From NCBI GenBank assembly GCA_030037185.1, contig JASHRR010000029.1:1-16929 (forward strand): DNA of 16,929 nt. The letters run 5' to 3'. Shown here piece by piece: positions 6,205 to 14,581 of this stretch. The translations under genes and the position numbers were made by a program. A model generated the notes under the pieces. The model made no database searches, was not told the origin of the DNA, and saw only the letters and a list, made by a program, of their open reading frames with translations. Numbering within the stretch: position 1 is the first letter of the stretch; the number at the start of each line of letters is the position of its first letter. This DNA comes from Xanthobacteraceae bacterium (GTDB lineage: Bacteria; Pseudomonadota; Alphaproteobacteria; Rhizobiales; Xanthobacteraceae).

Positions 6205-7314
6205 ATGTTGGCGTTCTTCAATCGCCGGATCGGCTGCGAGCTGATTGTCTGTGTCATGGTGAGCGCTGCGCTCCCGGCAGTGGCGCAGTCCGTGCCACCA
6301 AATCCCTCGTCTGCTGCGACCCTGCGCTCGACGCCGCAAACCGTAGTCTGGGGTTACATTTCGGCGGACCTGCCGCCTGCGCTGACGATCAGATCCGGCG
6401 AGACCGTGAAGATCGATACGGTCTCCCATCAGGGCTTGCTGACGAAGGACGATCCCGTCACGTTTTTCGGCGCCGCCGGCATTGCGCCCGAGCAAGTATT
6501 GCAAGACGCCGCCGACATTTACCACCAGGTCTCACGCGTCAAAGGGCTGAGCGCCCATGTCCTGACCGGCCCGCTTTATGTGGAAGGGGCAGCCCCCGGC
6601 GACCTGCTCGAGGTGCGCATCCACAAATTCGATCTGCGGGTTCCTTACGGGGTGAACAATTCCGGTCCTGGTACGGGCGTGCTCGGCGAGCTTTTGACCG
6701 CGCCGACGCCGAAGATCGTCAAGCTCGACGTCAACCATAATGTCGCGTTCTTCTCGAAAGACATCGAGGTTCCGCTGTCGCCGTTTTTGGGTGTCATGGC
6801 GGTCGCTCCGCCCCGCAACCTCCTGCTCGTCAGTTCGCGCCCCCCGTCGAGCTGGGGCGGCAACATGGACCTCAGCAGGCTCGCTGCCGGCGCGACGCTC
6901 TATCTGCCGGTGTTCAATGCCGGCGCACAGTTCTTTGCCGGCGATCCCCACGCGGTGCAGGGCGACGGGGAGGTCAACGGCACTGCGATCGAAGCTTCGC
7001 TGTCAGCGACGCTGCAGTTCATCGTCCATAAGGGGGCCGGCAGGACAATGCGATGGCCCCGCGCGGAAGACGCCGCGAATTATTACACGATGGGGATGGA
7101 CCTCAATCTCGACGCCGCCATGCGAGAAGCCACCCGCGCGACGGTGGAGTTCCTGCAGGAGCGCTTCGGTCTGGCGCCGCCAGACGCCTATTCGCTCGCC
7201 AGCATCGGGGTCGACTTTCGGGTCGCCGAGGCGGTGGATTCCACCCAGGTGATCTACGCGGCGATTCCGAAGAAGCTGTTTAAGAGCAATCCGTCATACT
7301 GGGCGAGGCCTTGA
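6205..7314 (+). CDS. Acetamidase/formamidase family protein, exported
   Basis: This 369-residue protein belongs to the FmdA/AmdA family (PF03069), metal-dependent amidases that hydrolyse short amides such as formamide and acetamide to acid and ammonia. Diagnostic stretches are HVLTGPLYVEGAAPGDLLEV (118-137), FLGVMAVAPP (194-203), WGGNMDLSRL (217-226) and GDPHAVQGDGEVNGTAIE (246-263). The N-terminus is a clear Sec signal peptide with likely cleavage after AVA at about residue 27, so the mature enzyme should be periplasmic, whereas the well-studied family members are cytoplasmic. The ATG at 6205 follows an excellent AGGAGGGG. It is the only full gene on the plus strand, is monocistronic, and converges on ispG with 34 bases between the stops. 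The true substrate cannot be read from sequence. Confidence 0.92.
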   Translation: MLAFFNRRIGCELIVCVMVSAALPAVAQSVPPNPSSAATLRSTPQTVVWGYISADLPPALTIRSGETVKIDTVSHQGLLTKDDPVTFFGAAGIAPEQVLQDAADIYHQVSRVKGLSAHVLTGPLYVEGAAPGDLLEVRIHKFDLRVPYGVNNSGPGTGVLGELLTAPTPKIVKLDVNHNVAFFSKDIEVPLSPFLGVMAVAPPRNLLLVSSRPPSSWGGNMDLSRLAAGATLYLPVFNAGAQFFAGDPHAVQGDGEVNGTAIEASLSATLQFIVHKGAGRTMRWPRAEDAANYYTMGMDLNLDAAMREATRATVEFLQERFGLAPPDAYSLASIGVDFRVAEAVDSTQVIYAAIPKKLFKSNPSYWARP

Positions 7315-7348
7315 CGCCGAAGGATTGTCTCCGCACGCAGTTTGATGT

Positions 7349-8641
7349 TCACACAGTATGCAGCTCGTTTGCCGGAGCGGCCGCGCTTTTGCGGCTCCCG
7401 GTGCCGTAGCGGCGCTCGATATAGTCGATCACAATGTTCTTGAATTCGGCCGCAACCGTTGGGCCGCGCAGCGTCATTGCCTTCTTGCCATCGATGAACA
7501 CCGGCGCGGCGGGCTGCTCGCCGGTGCCGGGCAGCGAGATACCGATATCGGCATGCTTGGACTCGCCCGGACCGTTGACGATGCAACCCATCACCGCGAC
7601 ACTGAGGGATTCCACGCCCGGATAGCGCGTCTTCCATTCCGGCATTGAGATGTGGATGAAATCCTGGATTTCACGGGCGAGTTCCTGGAACGTCGTGGAG
7701 GTGGTGCGCCCGCAGCCCGGGCAGGCGGCGACGAGCGGCACGAACACCCGGAACCCCATGGTCTGTAGGAGTTCCTGGGCCACCTTGACCTCGAGGGTGC
7801 GATCGCCGCCGGGCTCCGGCGTCAGCGAGACCCGCACCGTGTCGCCGATGCCCTGTTGCAGCAGGATCCCCATGGCGGCGGACGATGCCACGATGCCTTT
7901 CGAGCCCATGCCGGCCTCGGTGAGACCGAGATGAATTGCGTAGTCGGAGCGCCGCCCCAGTTCGATATAGACGGCGATCAGGTCCTGCACCGCGGAAACC
8001 TTGGCGGACAGAATGATTCGCGAGCGCGCCATCCCCATCTCTTCGGCCCGCGCAGCCGACATCAGCGCCGATTGCACCATCGCTTCGCGGGTGACGGCGC
8101 GCATGTCCGCCGGCTGCGGCAGCTTGGCGTTCTCATCCATCAGGTGCGTCAGCAACGCCTGATCGAGAGACCCCCAATTGGCGCCGATGCGCACCGGCTT
8201 GCCGTGCTTGAGCGCAATCTCGATGATGGCGCCGAACTGCCGGTCTTTCTTTTCCTTAAACCCCACATTGCCTGGATTGATGCGGTATTTATCGAGCGCC
8301 TCCGCGCAGGCCGGATGATCGGTCAAGAGCTTATGGCCGATATAGTGGAAGTCGCCGACGATCGGCGCCGTCACGCCCATCCGCAGAAGGCGCTCCTTGA
8401 TGTGGGGTACCGCCGCGGCCGCCTCGTCGCGGTCCACCGTAATGCGCACGATCTCGGACCCGGCCCGCGCCAATGCGGCAACCTGCCGGGCGGTCGATTC
8501 CACGTCCGCCGTGTCGGTGTTGGTCATGGACTGGACCACGACCGGAGCGCCGCCTCCTACTGTGACATTGCCGACTTGAACCGGCACGGTCTTGTGACGC
8601 GGCAACGGGGCGGCGATATCGGCAGCGGCAGCGGCGCTCAT
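7349..8641 (-). CDS. ispG: 4-hydroxy-3-methylbut-2-enyl-diphosphate synthase
   Basis: IspG (GcpE) converts 2-C-methyl-D-erythritol 2,4-cyclodiphosphate to HMBPP, the sixth step of the MEP pathway to isoprenoid precursors, in the cytoplasm. The 430-residue protein has the TIM-barrel half with [13 protein letters not shown] (34-46), [10 protein letters not shown] (65-74), VGDFHY (95-100) and RINPGN (120-125). The C-terminal ferredoxin-like half carries the [4Fe-4S] ligands Cys307 and Cys310 (ACPGCGRTT), Cys353 ([10 protein letters not shown]) and Glu360. Length and sequence fit alphaproteobacterial IspG. I start at ATG 8641 (GGAG upstream); the frame is open further, to 8848, but the added residues are not family-like. 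No operon partner is visible: downstream is the convergent acetamidase-type gene and upstream is the TnpB relic. Confidence 0.97.
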   Translation of the reverse strand: MSAAAAADIAAPLPRHKTVPVQVGNVTVGGGAPVVVQSMTNTDTADVESTARQVAALARAGSEIVRITVDRDEAAAAVPHIKERLLRMGVTAPIVGDFHYIGHKLLTDHPACAEALDKYRINPGNVGFKEKKDRQFGAIIEIALKHGKPVRIGANWGSLDQALLTHLMDENAKLPQPADMRAVTREAMVQSALMSAARAEEMGMARSRIILSAKVSAVQDLIAVYIELGRRSDYAIHLGLTEAGMGSKGIVASSAAMGILLQQGIGDTVRVSLTPEPGGDRTLEVKVAQELLQTMGFRVFVPLVAACPGCGRTTSTTFQELAREIQDFIHISMPEWKTRYPGVESLSVAVMGCIVNGPGESKHADIGISLPGTGEQPAAPVFIDGKKAMTLRGPTVAAEFKNIVIDYIERRYGTGSRKSAAAPANELHTV

Positions 8642-8884
8642 CACGATCTCCGAGGGGTCTGGCGCCCCACACATAAGCCAGGAGCCCACCCGCGACAACA
8701 TAAAGGTAGGCCCAGTGGATTGCCCGCAAAGCCAAATACCCGTCACATCGCGACGTCCGGCATCGACGGCCGTCCCAGGCTCGAGGAAGGATGCCACGGC
8801 ACGGCAACCCGCCATCCTTTCGCACGCAAGCTCCCCTCCGGTTGCCACGAGAAGGAAGGGCCGCTTTCCAGAACCTACTCAAAG

Positions 8885-9510
8885 CTAGGCAGCGTTGATG
8901 TCTGGTAGCTGCTTTGCCGCGGGCAGTTTCACTCGCGGCCTGCGCCGTGCGCCAGCGCTCCCCTCTCCACAGCCTACGGCAGCTGCCTTCAACGCCGCAA
9001 AGCTCTCGGCGTATTTCTCAAGATTGCGAGCCGCGTTTAGATCGCGGTCGCATTCAAAACCGCAGGCGTCGGACCTGAAGGTGCGTTCGTTCAAATCCAG
9101 CGTATCTTTAATTACGCCGCAGCAAGAGCAAATCTTGCTTGAAGGAGACCAGCGGTCAGCGACCACGTCGAACCGTAGAGTCTCGACTTGTAGTCAAGTT
9201 GCCGGCGAAACTCAAAAAATGCACCCTCGATCACGGATCGCGAAAGATGGCGGTTGCGCACCATGCCGCGCACGTTGAGATCTTCAATGCCGATCCACTG
9301 ATATGTCCTGGCCAGGTGGTAGCCTTGTGCGAAGCGTCGCGGCGAATATTCGATATCCTGGCATGCAATCTGGCGAGCCTGCGTCTCGCTCGGTCCCGGT
9401 TGCGGGACTGCCGCTGCTTGCGGGACAGCCTCCTGACGGCTGACGCGGTTCGGGAGGCGGCTTTTGACCCGAAAGGAGACCGCAGGCCAAGGCGCATCAA
9501 CAAACGCACC
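8885..9510 (-). pseudogene. tnpB: TnpB relic of an IS200/IS605-type element
   Basis: The C-terminal half of TnpB, an RNA-guided RuvC-type nuclease carried by IS200/IS605 elements, is recognisable in three pieces: LRRLSRKQ then RRRLARLHARISNIRRDA (about 9425-9345); IGIEDLNVRGMVRNRHL then FEFRRQLDYK (about 9300-9180), which includes the RuvC-II glutamate; and ADRWSPSSKICSCCG to DRDLNAARNLEKYA (from about 9160), which includes the zinc ribbon and the RuvC-III aspartate. One base is missing near 9167, between GST and VADRW, and another shift lies near 9330. In the second zinc knuckle the expected FRCxxCG reads FRSDACG, so one zinc ligand is serine. The N-terminal half is absent. No tnpA is seen. 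The gene is dead. Confidence 0.82.
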
Positions 9511-9576
9511 CCGTTCGATCACCGCGTCCGGGCGGGCGAGCAGCCGGGTTCGGTGCGGCTCCAGGTCGGTGAAGGA

Positions 9577-10929
9577 TCACCTGTCAATTTCCTTCGGGCG
9601 GAGAAGGTGATTGCGCAGCAGGAAATAAACCGGGATACCCGCCGAGATCAGGCCTAATCCGGCCAAACTTTCGTTCGGCGTTGTCCAAAGCGTGTTGACG
9701 ATCAGCAGGAGCGCGCAGGCGATGAAGATGACGGGCGGCCAAGGGAACGCGGGCGTCCGATAGGCAGGTGCCGGAAGTTTGCGGCGGAAATAGAATAAAC
9801 TGAATGTGTTGAGTGCGTAGAAGATCCACGACGCAAACACGATACTGTCCGTGAGTTGATCGAAGGTGCCCGAGGCGGCGAGCACGCACGCCCACAAGCC
9901 TTGAACGATCGTACTCCCGACAGGTGAGTGCGTGCGTGCGTTCGCCTCACCGAGCCACGACCACATCAAGCCGTCGCGGGCCATCGCGTATGGAACGCGG
10001 GCGCCGGTCAGAATCGTTCCGTTCATGGCGCCTAGCGCCGAAAAGACGAAGGCGAGGGAAAGGATGCCGACTGCGCCGCCGCCGAAACTTTGCAAGGCGG
10101 CCTTTGTCGCGACCGGCAATGCGTCGGGATAAAGGGTGGAGTGCGAATTTACGACTTCCTCAAACGGCAAGGCGTAAAAATAAGCGAGATTGGCCCCCGC
10201 GTACAAAAAGAGCACGGCCACGAGTCCCCATGCGAGCGATTGCGGAATCACGCGATCGGGGTCGCGAATTTCGCCCGCCGCCATCGGCAGATTGTTCCAG
10301 CCGTCGAAAGCCCAAAGTGCCGCAAGAACCGCCGACCCGAAGCCGGACCAGCTCTTCCATCCGCCTGATGAGGCCGCGTCGCTGAGATGATGCCAGCTCG
10401 TGCCCGCTCCGAACGCCAGTATTGATGCCGCCAGCCCGAAGATCATGAGAATCTTCACCGCGGTCATCACGGCTTGCACCCCTCCGCCGAAGTGAACGGA
10501 GAAGCAATTGAGCACGGTGAAAAAGACGATAAGCGCAATCGCCATCTCGATCCGGTGATTCGCCATCGGCAGAAAACTTTCGAGAAACGTCACCGAGGCG
10601 ATCGCATATGCGGCGATCGAACCTGGCGAGGCGATCCAGAATCGCGTCCATCCAAAGAGAAAGCCGGCGAGCGGGCCGTACGCCTCGCGCAAAAAGACGT
10701 ATTCGCCGCCAGCCGCCGGAAACAGGCAACTCAGCTCGGCGTATGTCAGCGCCCCCATGAACGAGAGCGCGCCGGCCGTCAGCCAGGCGAGTAAAACATA
10801 GAGCGGGGGGCCGGCGTCTTGAGCCATCACCGCCGTCTTCAAGAATACCCCAGTTCCGATGATGGACCCGACCACGATCGCGAAGGACTCTTTGAAACCC
10901 AGCCGCCGCAGCAAATGGACGTTTGTCAT
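9577..10929 (-). CDS. APC-family amino acid permease
   Basis: This 450-residue membrane protein is of the amino acid-polyamine-organocation superfamily. The signature of the first transmembrane helix, GSIIGTGVF (21-29), with its unwound glycine segment, binds the substrate backbone in this family. About twelve hydrophobic segments follow. Also typical are ALTYAELSCLFPAAGGEYVFLREAYG (about 61-86) in helices 2-3 and the conserved WAFDGWNNLPMAAGEI (about 218-233) in helix 6. It resembles LAT/basic amino acid exchanger-like members, but specificity cannot be assigned. I start at ATG 10929 (MTNVHLLRRLGF) with GAGGG seven bases upstream; the frame is open to 11232, but that part runs over transposase debris. 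It is probably monocistronic. A strong hairpin lies in its 5' leader. Confidence 0.93.
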   Translation of the reverse strand: MTNVHLLRRLGFKESFAIVVGSIIGTGVFLKTAVMAQDAGPPLYVLLAWLTAGALSFMGALTYAELSCLFPAAGGEYVFLREAYGPLAGFLFGWTRFWIASPGSIAAYAIASVTFLESFLPMANHRIEMAIALIVFFTVLNCFSVHFGGGVQAVMTAVKILMIFGLAASILAFGAGTSWHHLSDAASSGGWKSWSGFGSAVLAALWAFDGWNNLPMAAGEIRDPDRVIPQSLAWGLVAVLFLYAGANLAYFYALPFEEVVNSHSTLYPDALPVATKAALQSFGGGAVGILSLAFVFSALGAMNGTILTGARVPYAMARDGLMWSWLGEANARTHSPVGSTIVQGLWACVLAASGTFDQLTDSIVFASWIFYALNTFSLFYFRRKLPAPAYRTPAFPWPPVIFIACALLLIVNTLWTTPNESLAGLGLISAGIPVYFLLRNHLLRPKEIDR

Positions 10930-10947
10930 AGAAACCCTCGCCGGAAA

Positions 10948-10966
10948 CCCGCGACTTCGTCGCGGG
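10948..10966 (-). promoter_or_regulatory. Hairpin in the permease 5' leader
   Basis: CCCGCGAC-(3 bases)-GTCGCGGG forms a perfect eight-base-pair stem 19 bases upstream of the permease ATG. It could be a regulatory leader structure, a weak terminator, or part of the end of the neighbouring IS1182 scrap. No U-run follows on either strand. Confidence 0.4.
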
Positions 10967-10967
10967 A

Positions 10968-11039
10968 GGGCTGTTCCTGAATGCCTGGAAGATTGGCTAT
11001 GCGAGGACAATCCGGTTCGTGTGATCGATGTTTTTGTTA
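10968..11039 (+). pseudogene. Scrap of an IS1182-family transposase (N-terminus)
   Basis: The plus strand reads VPECLEDWLCEDNPVRVIDVFV, broken here as VPECLEDWL (about 10976-11002) and EDNPVRVIDVFV (about 11006-11041). This is the conserved N-terminus of IS1182-family transposases, normally followed by DELDL. Similarity stops after VFV. Only about 24 codons remain of a protein of roughly 450 residues. It lies between the permease and the 654-residue protein gene, on the opposite strand to both. Confidence 0.65.
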
Positions 11040-11104
11040 GCGGGCCAGCGACCGGCCTCACCCACCGCAGCCAACAGGAACTGCCCTTCGCGGATTTTGC
11101 ATTG

Positions 11105-11122
11105 AGCGGGAAGGCTCCCGCT
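11105..11122 (-). terminator. Possible terminator hairpin after the 654-residue protein gene
   Basis: AGCGGGA-AGGC-TCCCGCT forms a seven-base-pair stem 20-37 bases beyond the stop codon at 11142. No U-tract follows on the minus strand, so intrinsic termination is doubtful. Confidence 0.3.
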
Positions 11123-11141
11123 ACCTCCCCTGCGGCATCCG

Positions 11142-13106
11142 CTAAGCGCGTGGTGGCCGCCGCCGCTCGTGGAACCACGCACGGTACTGCGTCATCTTCG
11201 CGCGCTGCGCCTGCGGTGCATGCCGCCTGCACGTCGCCGCCTCATCGCTCTTGTCCGGTGCACCCCACCGCAGTTCGACGCAGTCGTTCAGGTTGTACGC
11301 CATCTCAAGATCCGCAGCACGATCAATCACATCATTGAGCGTGAGCGTCCATGCGGAGCCATCGCTGCGGGTATAGGAAAAATTCCTCGTCGAAAGCGCC
11401 GATGCAAGCACGCGCTCCAATTCGGTCTTCACCTCCGCCAGGCTCTTATTCTTCGGCATCGCGAAGCGTTCGGGCCGCCGCGCGACGCGCTCCGGGAAGC
11501 CGCGCACCACATCGAGCGCAATCAGCAGCCGCAAATCGCGTGCGGGCGTGGCAAAATCTTCCCACGCCCCGGTGGTCTCGAAGATCGACGCACCGTTCGG
11601 CATGTCCACGTCGCGGTGCCCGCCGTTCTGGAACTTCCGCCCGTTTTCGACCGAGGTCACGCGCGCCTTCACCTGCTCTTCAAGCGACGCGATCGCCTCC
11701 GTCATCGCGCGCACAGGATCGAGTGGCGCCGGCGATATCACGTCATCCATGCGATCGTAAAAGCCTTCAATCCCGAGCCGCGACTGATCGAGCGAAAAAT
11801 CGGCGTATTGCGGATTTTTCGCAATTTCGTCGTTGGTAAGCCGTCGCAACGCGCCCTTCTGCCCGAGCACAACCGGCCGGAAATGCTTGAATCCCGGGCC
11901 GCCGAGAGTCGGGTCCTGCGCAAACAGGAAATTGCCGCGCCAAAAACGCTTCCGTGCGACGGTGCCGTCAGGCTGCCCGTCGACTGCGAGAATGACGCCG
12001 GCCGCGCGGTCCGACTGCGCAACCCGCCGCACGATCATCAATATGTGCCCGTAGGGATCGGCAAAAACGGTTCCCGGGCGCAGCGTCTCCTGCTTGAGCG
12101 GCACCGGATAGTAATCGGTGTTGTTGTCGCTCAGCGCCGTCCGTGCGGAACCGGAGTGTACGCTGTCGGAGACAATTCCAATAAAATCGCCGAACGACGC
12201 CGCCAGGCCCAGCCGTTTTGGCGCAGGCGGGGGCGCTGCCGCTGGCGAAGGGGCGCCCGTCATCGCCAGTGCACCCGGCGCAGTTCCTGGTACGGGCTTC
12301 GGCGGCGGACGAGCCGCTTCAGCATTTTGAATGCTGAACCACTGCGGGCAATACGGCGGCTTGCCTCCGCCGCCGCGCGAGCACTTCGAGAACCCGAATG
12401 GCAGCCCCATCTTGAACGCGAAATATGCGCGCAGGACGTAGGGAAGGTCGGCACAGTCGGGGCGAAGGACGATTCTCATCTCGTCCTCCCCAAGACCCAA
12501 ATGATTGAACAGGAAATTGCGGGAGCGGTCGCGCAGCACCAGGTGCAGCGCCGGCCACGATGGCTCTGCATCCAGCGGGTCGTCGAAAAGCTTCTCGATC
12601 CAGGCGGAGAACAGGTTTTCCGTTGCCCGGCTCCAGGTATTGCGCAAGGGCCAGGTGCTTCCCGTGATCGAGCCGGGCCGTGGCGGCGCATCCGGACGCA
12701 CTTTGATTTCGCGCGTGACCGTGCTGCAGGCGTCGCGCACGAGCGTTGCACGCCAGGTCCCGGCAGCCGGCGAGTTGATCTCCGCGAGCCAGAAATACGG
12801 CGGTCCACCGTGGCGCTCTCGCGATTGAGCGGCAACGCTTCCATCGGGTGCAGTCAGCCGAATCTCGCCCTCAAGGGGTTTCTCCGCGGCGAACACGACG
12901 CGAAGCGGAGCACCCTTCCACGGCGCGATTGGCGAGGCCAAGAACGCTAGCTCGGCCGCATCTTCACAGGCGCCGGGTGGACCTTCGGCCCGCGAGTCCA
13001 CTCCCGAACAAAGGACGAAGAGAAGTGCGCCGGCAATCAGCGATAAGGCTGACCTTGGAGCAAGGACAAACTGGCGCTGTGGAAACAAAGTTGTGCCTCT
13101 TGCCAT
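11142..13106 (-). CDS. Large exported protein of unknown function, possible papain/NlpC-like fold
   Basis: This is a protein of about 654 residues that I recognise only as a conserved hypothetical type. After an N-terminal signal segment (ALSLIAGALLFVLCSG, about 20-35) comes a probable beta-sandwich (about 55-137), then a helical part with DCADLPYVLRAYFAFKMGLPF (about 217-237), a proline/alanine-rich linker (about 265-297), and a second region with HSGSART, TDYYPV and RPGTVFADPYGHILMIVRR (about 342-360). The pattern of a cysteine at a helix start (Cys218) and later a GH on a strand (His354) resembles the Cys/His pair of NlpC/P60-like hydrolases; this is my inference. The end has TRSDGS and YNLNDCVELRWG. 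The start is uncertain: ATG 13106 gives the cleanest signal peptide, ATG 13157 is longer, and a TTG with AGAGG lies just downstream. It follows the DUF2272 gene by about 120 bases. Confidence 0.85.
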   Translation of the reverse strand: MARGTTLFPQRQFVLAPRSALSLIAGALLFVLCSGVDSRAEGPPGACEDAAELAFLASPIAPWKGAPLRVVFAAEKPLEGEIRLTAPDGSVAAQSRERHGGPPYFWLAEINSPAAGTWRATLVRDACSTVTREIKVRPDAPPRPGSITGSTWPLRNTWSRATENLFSAWIEKLFDDPLDAEPSWPALHLVLRDRSRNFLFNHLGLGEDEMRIVLRPDCADLPYVLRAYFAFKMGLPFGFSKCSRGGGGKPPYCPQWFSIQNAEAARPPPKPVPGTAPGALAMTGAPSPAAAPPPAPKRLGLAASFGDFIGIVSDSVHSGSARTALSDNNTDYYPVPLKQETLRPGTVFADPYGHILMIVRRVAQSDRAAGVILAVDGQPDGTVARKRFWRGNFLFAQDPTLGGPGFKHFRPVVLGQKGALRRLTNDEIAKNPQYADFSLDQSRLGIEGFYDRMDDVISPAPLDPVRAMTEAIASLEEQVKARVTSVENGRKFQNGGHRDVDMPNGASIFETTGAWEDFATPARDLRLLIALDVVRGFPERVARRPERFAMPKNKSLAEVKTELERVLASALSTRNFSYTRSDGSAWTLTLNDVIDRAADLEMAYNLNDCVELRWGAPDKSDEAATCRRHAPQAQRAKMTQYRAWFHERRRPPRA

Positions 13107-13227
13107 CTCGTGCCGTGCCGCACCCCTGCTTATCGCGCAAACTATGGCTGAAATCATGGCAAAAATCGATTTGCTTGACTGGCATACCGATCCGAGCCGG
13201 CAAAGTCGCGGCGCGCGAAGCTATGGC

Positions 13228-14325
13228 TCACCTCAACTGCAGCAGCACGAACCATTTCTTGTCATTGAGCGAGCATGTCTTGTGAAGGCCCGGCGCCTGC
13301 GCCGGGTGGCCCGCGGGCTGGGGCAAGTTCCAATGGCGGGGGCCGCCGCAATTGCCCTTCTGCGAAGCCGAAAATGTCAGGTTCTGGCGCAGGTTCAGCT
13401 TCCTGGCAGTGACCGCCTGATTGACGTTGCCGCCAATGGTGTAAACCTTGCGCGCAGCCTTATCGACATGCGCGACGACCTCGCAATGGGTGCGCCGGAC
13501 CGAGCGCGCTTGGACGCTGCCGTCGAGTTCTGCCCGGATGCGCTCGCGCACCGCCTCGTCGCTGGCGTCGGCGAGCTCGGGCTCGCGTTGCTGGCACATC
13601 AAATCACCCACGCGCGGTCTGGTTGTGAGCGGGCAAGCGCGATAGATTCCCTCGCGGGGTTCGTTTTTCAGCTCGGCCGCGCTGACCGCGAAAGCGTCGT
13701 AGATATAGACCCGATGGGCGTTGGCGAACTGGAATGCGTTCGGCGCCACGCCCGATTGCCGTATCACGTAACTGATGAAGGCTGCTGACCATGAGGTATC
13801 GACGATGGCGGCGCGCAACGCCGTCTCACGCAGGATTTCGCGCATATCCGGATCGGACACGCCCTCGGCCAGGCGCAGCAGCTCGGCGGCAGAGGTTCGC
13901 AACAGCGCCGCCTCCTGGCTGTCCTGCGTCGAGGCCGAAGCGTCGCGGTATCCACGCACCTCAAGCTTGCTCGCAGGGTCGTCGCCAAACAGCCCTCGCC
14001 AGTATTTCAGTACCTGCCACCAGCCGAAATGGTCAAGTCGCGCCTGTGGGCTGCCTCCGTCGTCCTCCTCGTGCTCGGCCTCTGTCAGCCCGAAGCGGAA
14101 CAGACGGCCGTCAGAATCAATCTGATGGCCGTCGAAGCGGGTGAACTCGTCGATCGCAGTCTGCGCAATGTGCTGGCCAAGCTGCGTTGGCGCCTTCGCG
14201 GCGGTGACGTTGCAGGTCGCTTGCACGCTATTCCAGAACTTCATGGCGGTGCGGTCGGCCTGCGCGAATGCCGGCTGGGCGGCTAAAGCGATCGCAGCAA
14301 CAATGGCGCAAACAGGGGTACGCAT
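13228..14325 (-). CDS. DUF2272 domain-containing exported protein
   Basis: This 365-residue protein begins MRTPVCAIVAAIALAAQPAFAQ, a Sec signal peptide cleaved after AFA at about residue 21. The body matches the DUF2272 family (PF10030): DTSWSAAFISYVIRQSGV (176-193), AHRVYIYDAF (203-212), RPRVGDLMCQQR (236-247), THCEVVAHVD (279-288) and YTIGGNVNQAVTARKLNL (295-312). No function is established for the family that I know of. The WSAAF motif sits where related CHAP/NlpC-type amidases have WCAAF, and the HCEVVAHVD segment would supply the histidine, so a hydrolase-like fold with serine instead of cysteine is possible (inference). The ATG at 14325 has AAGGAG five bases upstream. It precedes the other exported protein gene on the same strand, so the two may be co-transcribed. 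Confidence 0.9.
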   Translation of the reverse strand: MRTPVCAIVAAIALAAQPAFAQADRTAMKFWNSVQATCNVTAAKAPTQLGQHIAQTAIDEFTRFDGHQIDSDGRLFRFGLTEAEHEEDDGGSPQARLDHFGWWQVLKYWRGLFGDDPASKLEVRGYRDASASTQDSQEAALLRTSAAELLRLAEGVSDPDMREILRETALRAAIVDTSWSAAFISYVIRQSGVAPNAFQFANAHRVYIYDAFAVSAAELKNEPREGIYRACPLTTRPRVGDLMCQQREPELADASDEAVRERIRAELDGSVQARSVRRTHCEVVAHVDKAARKVYTIGGNVNQAVTARKLNLRQNLTFSASQKGNCGGPRHWNLPQPAGHPAQAPGLHKTCSLNDKKWFVLLQLR

Positions 14326-14581
14326 AATCGCTCCTTGGCAGGTGAACGGCACTAACTCGTCCCACAGGACGAAGCCCGATCATCCCGACCCGAGGATGCA
14401 GTCCTGAAAAGGAGGGACAATCAATGCCTTGTACCAATACTGGCGAGGGCGATAAACAGTGGTGTCTGCCGCCCCAAGCTTGAGAACTGCCCTTGCGAAT
14501 CGGTGGGGCAAATGGAAGGAGATTGTTTCGGTACGCGACCCTCATGGTAAACAGCGCCCCGGTGGCCTGCCGCGAGCTTTG
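14326..14581. other. Gap with a tiny plus-strand ORF
   Basis: The region upstream of the DUF2272 gene holds a hairpin TCGTCC-CACA-GGACGA (14357-14372) in its leader. On the plus strand, GGAGG (14411-14415) stands eight bases before an ATG that opens a 19-codon ORF with two cysteines (14424-14483). The frames beyond it look like remains of a longer gene (WGKWKEIVSVRDPHGKQ in one frame), but I cannot name it. Confidence 0.35.

Noticed and set aside
11169..12950. Plus-strand ORF of 593 codons
   Set aside because: It lies wholly antisense to the exported 654-residue protein; it is arginine-rich and has no domain or signal.
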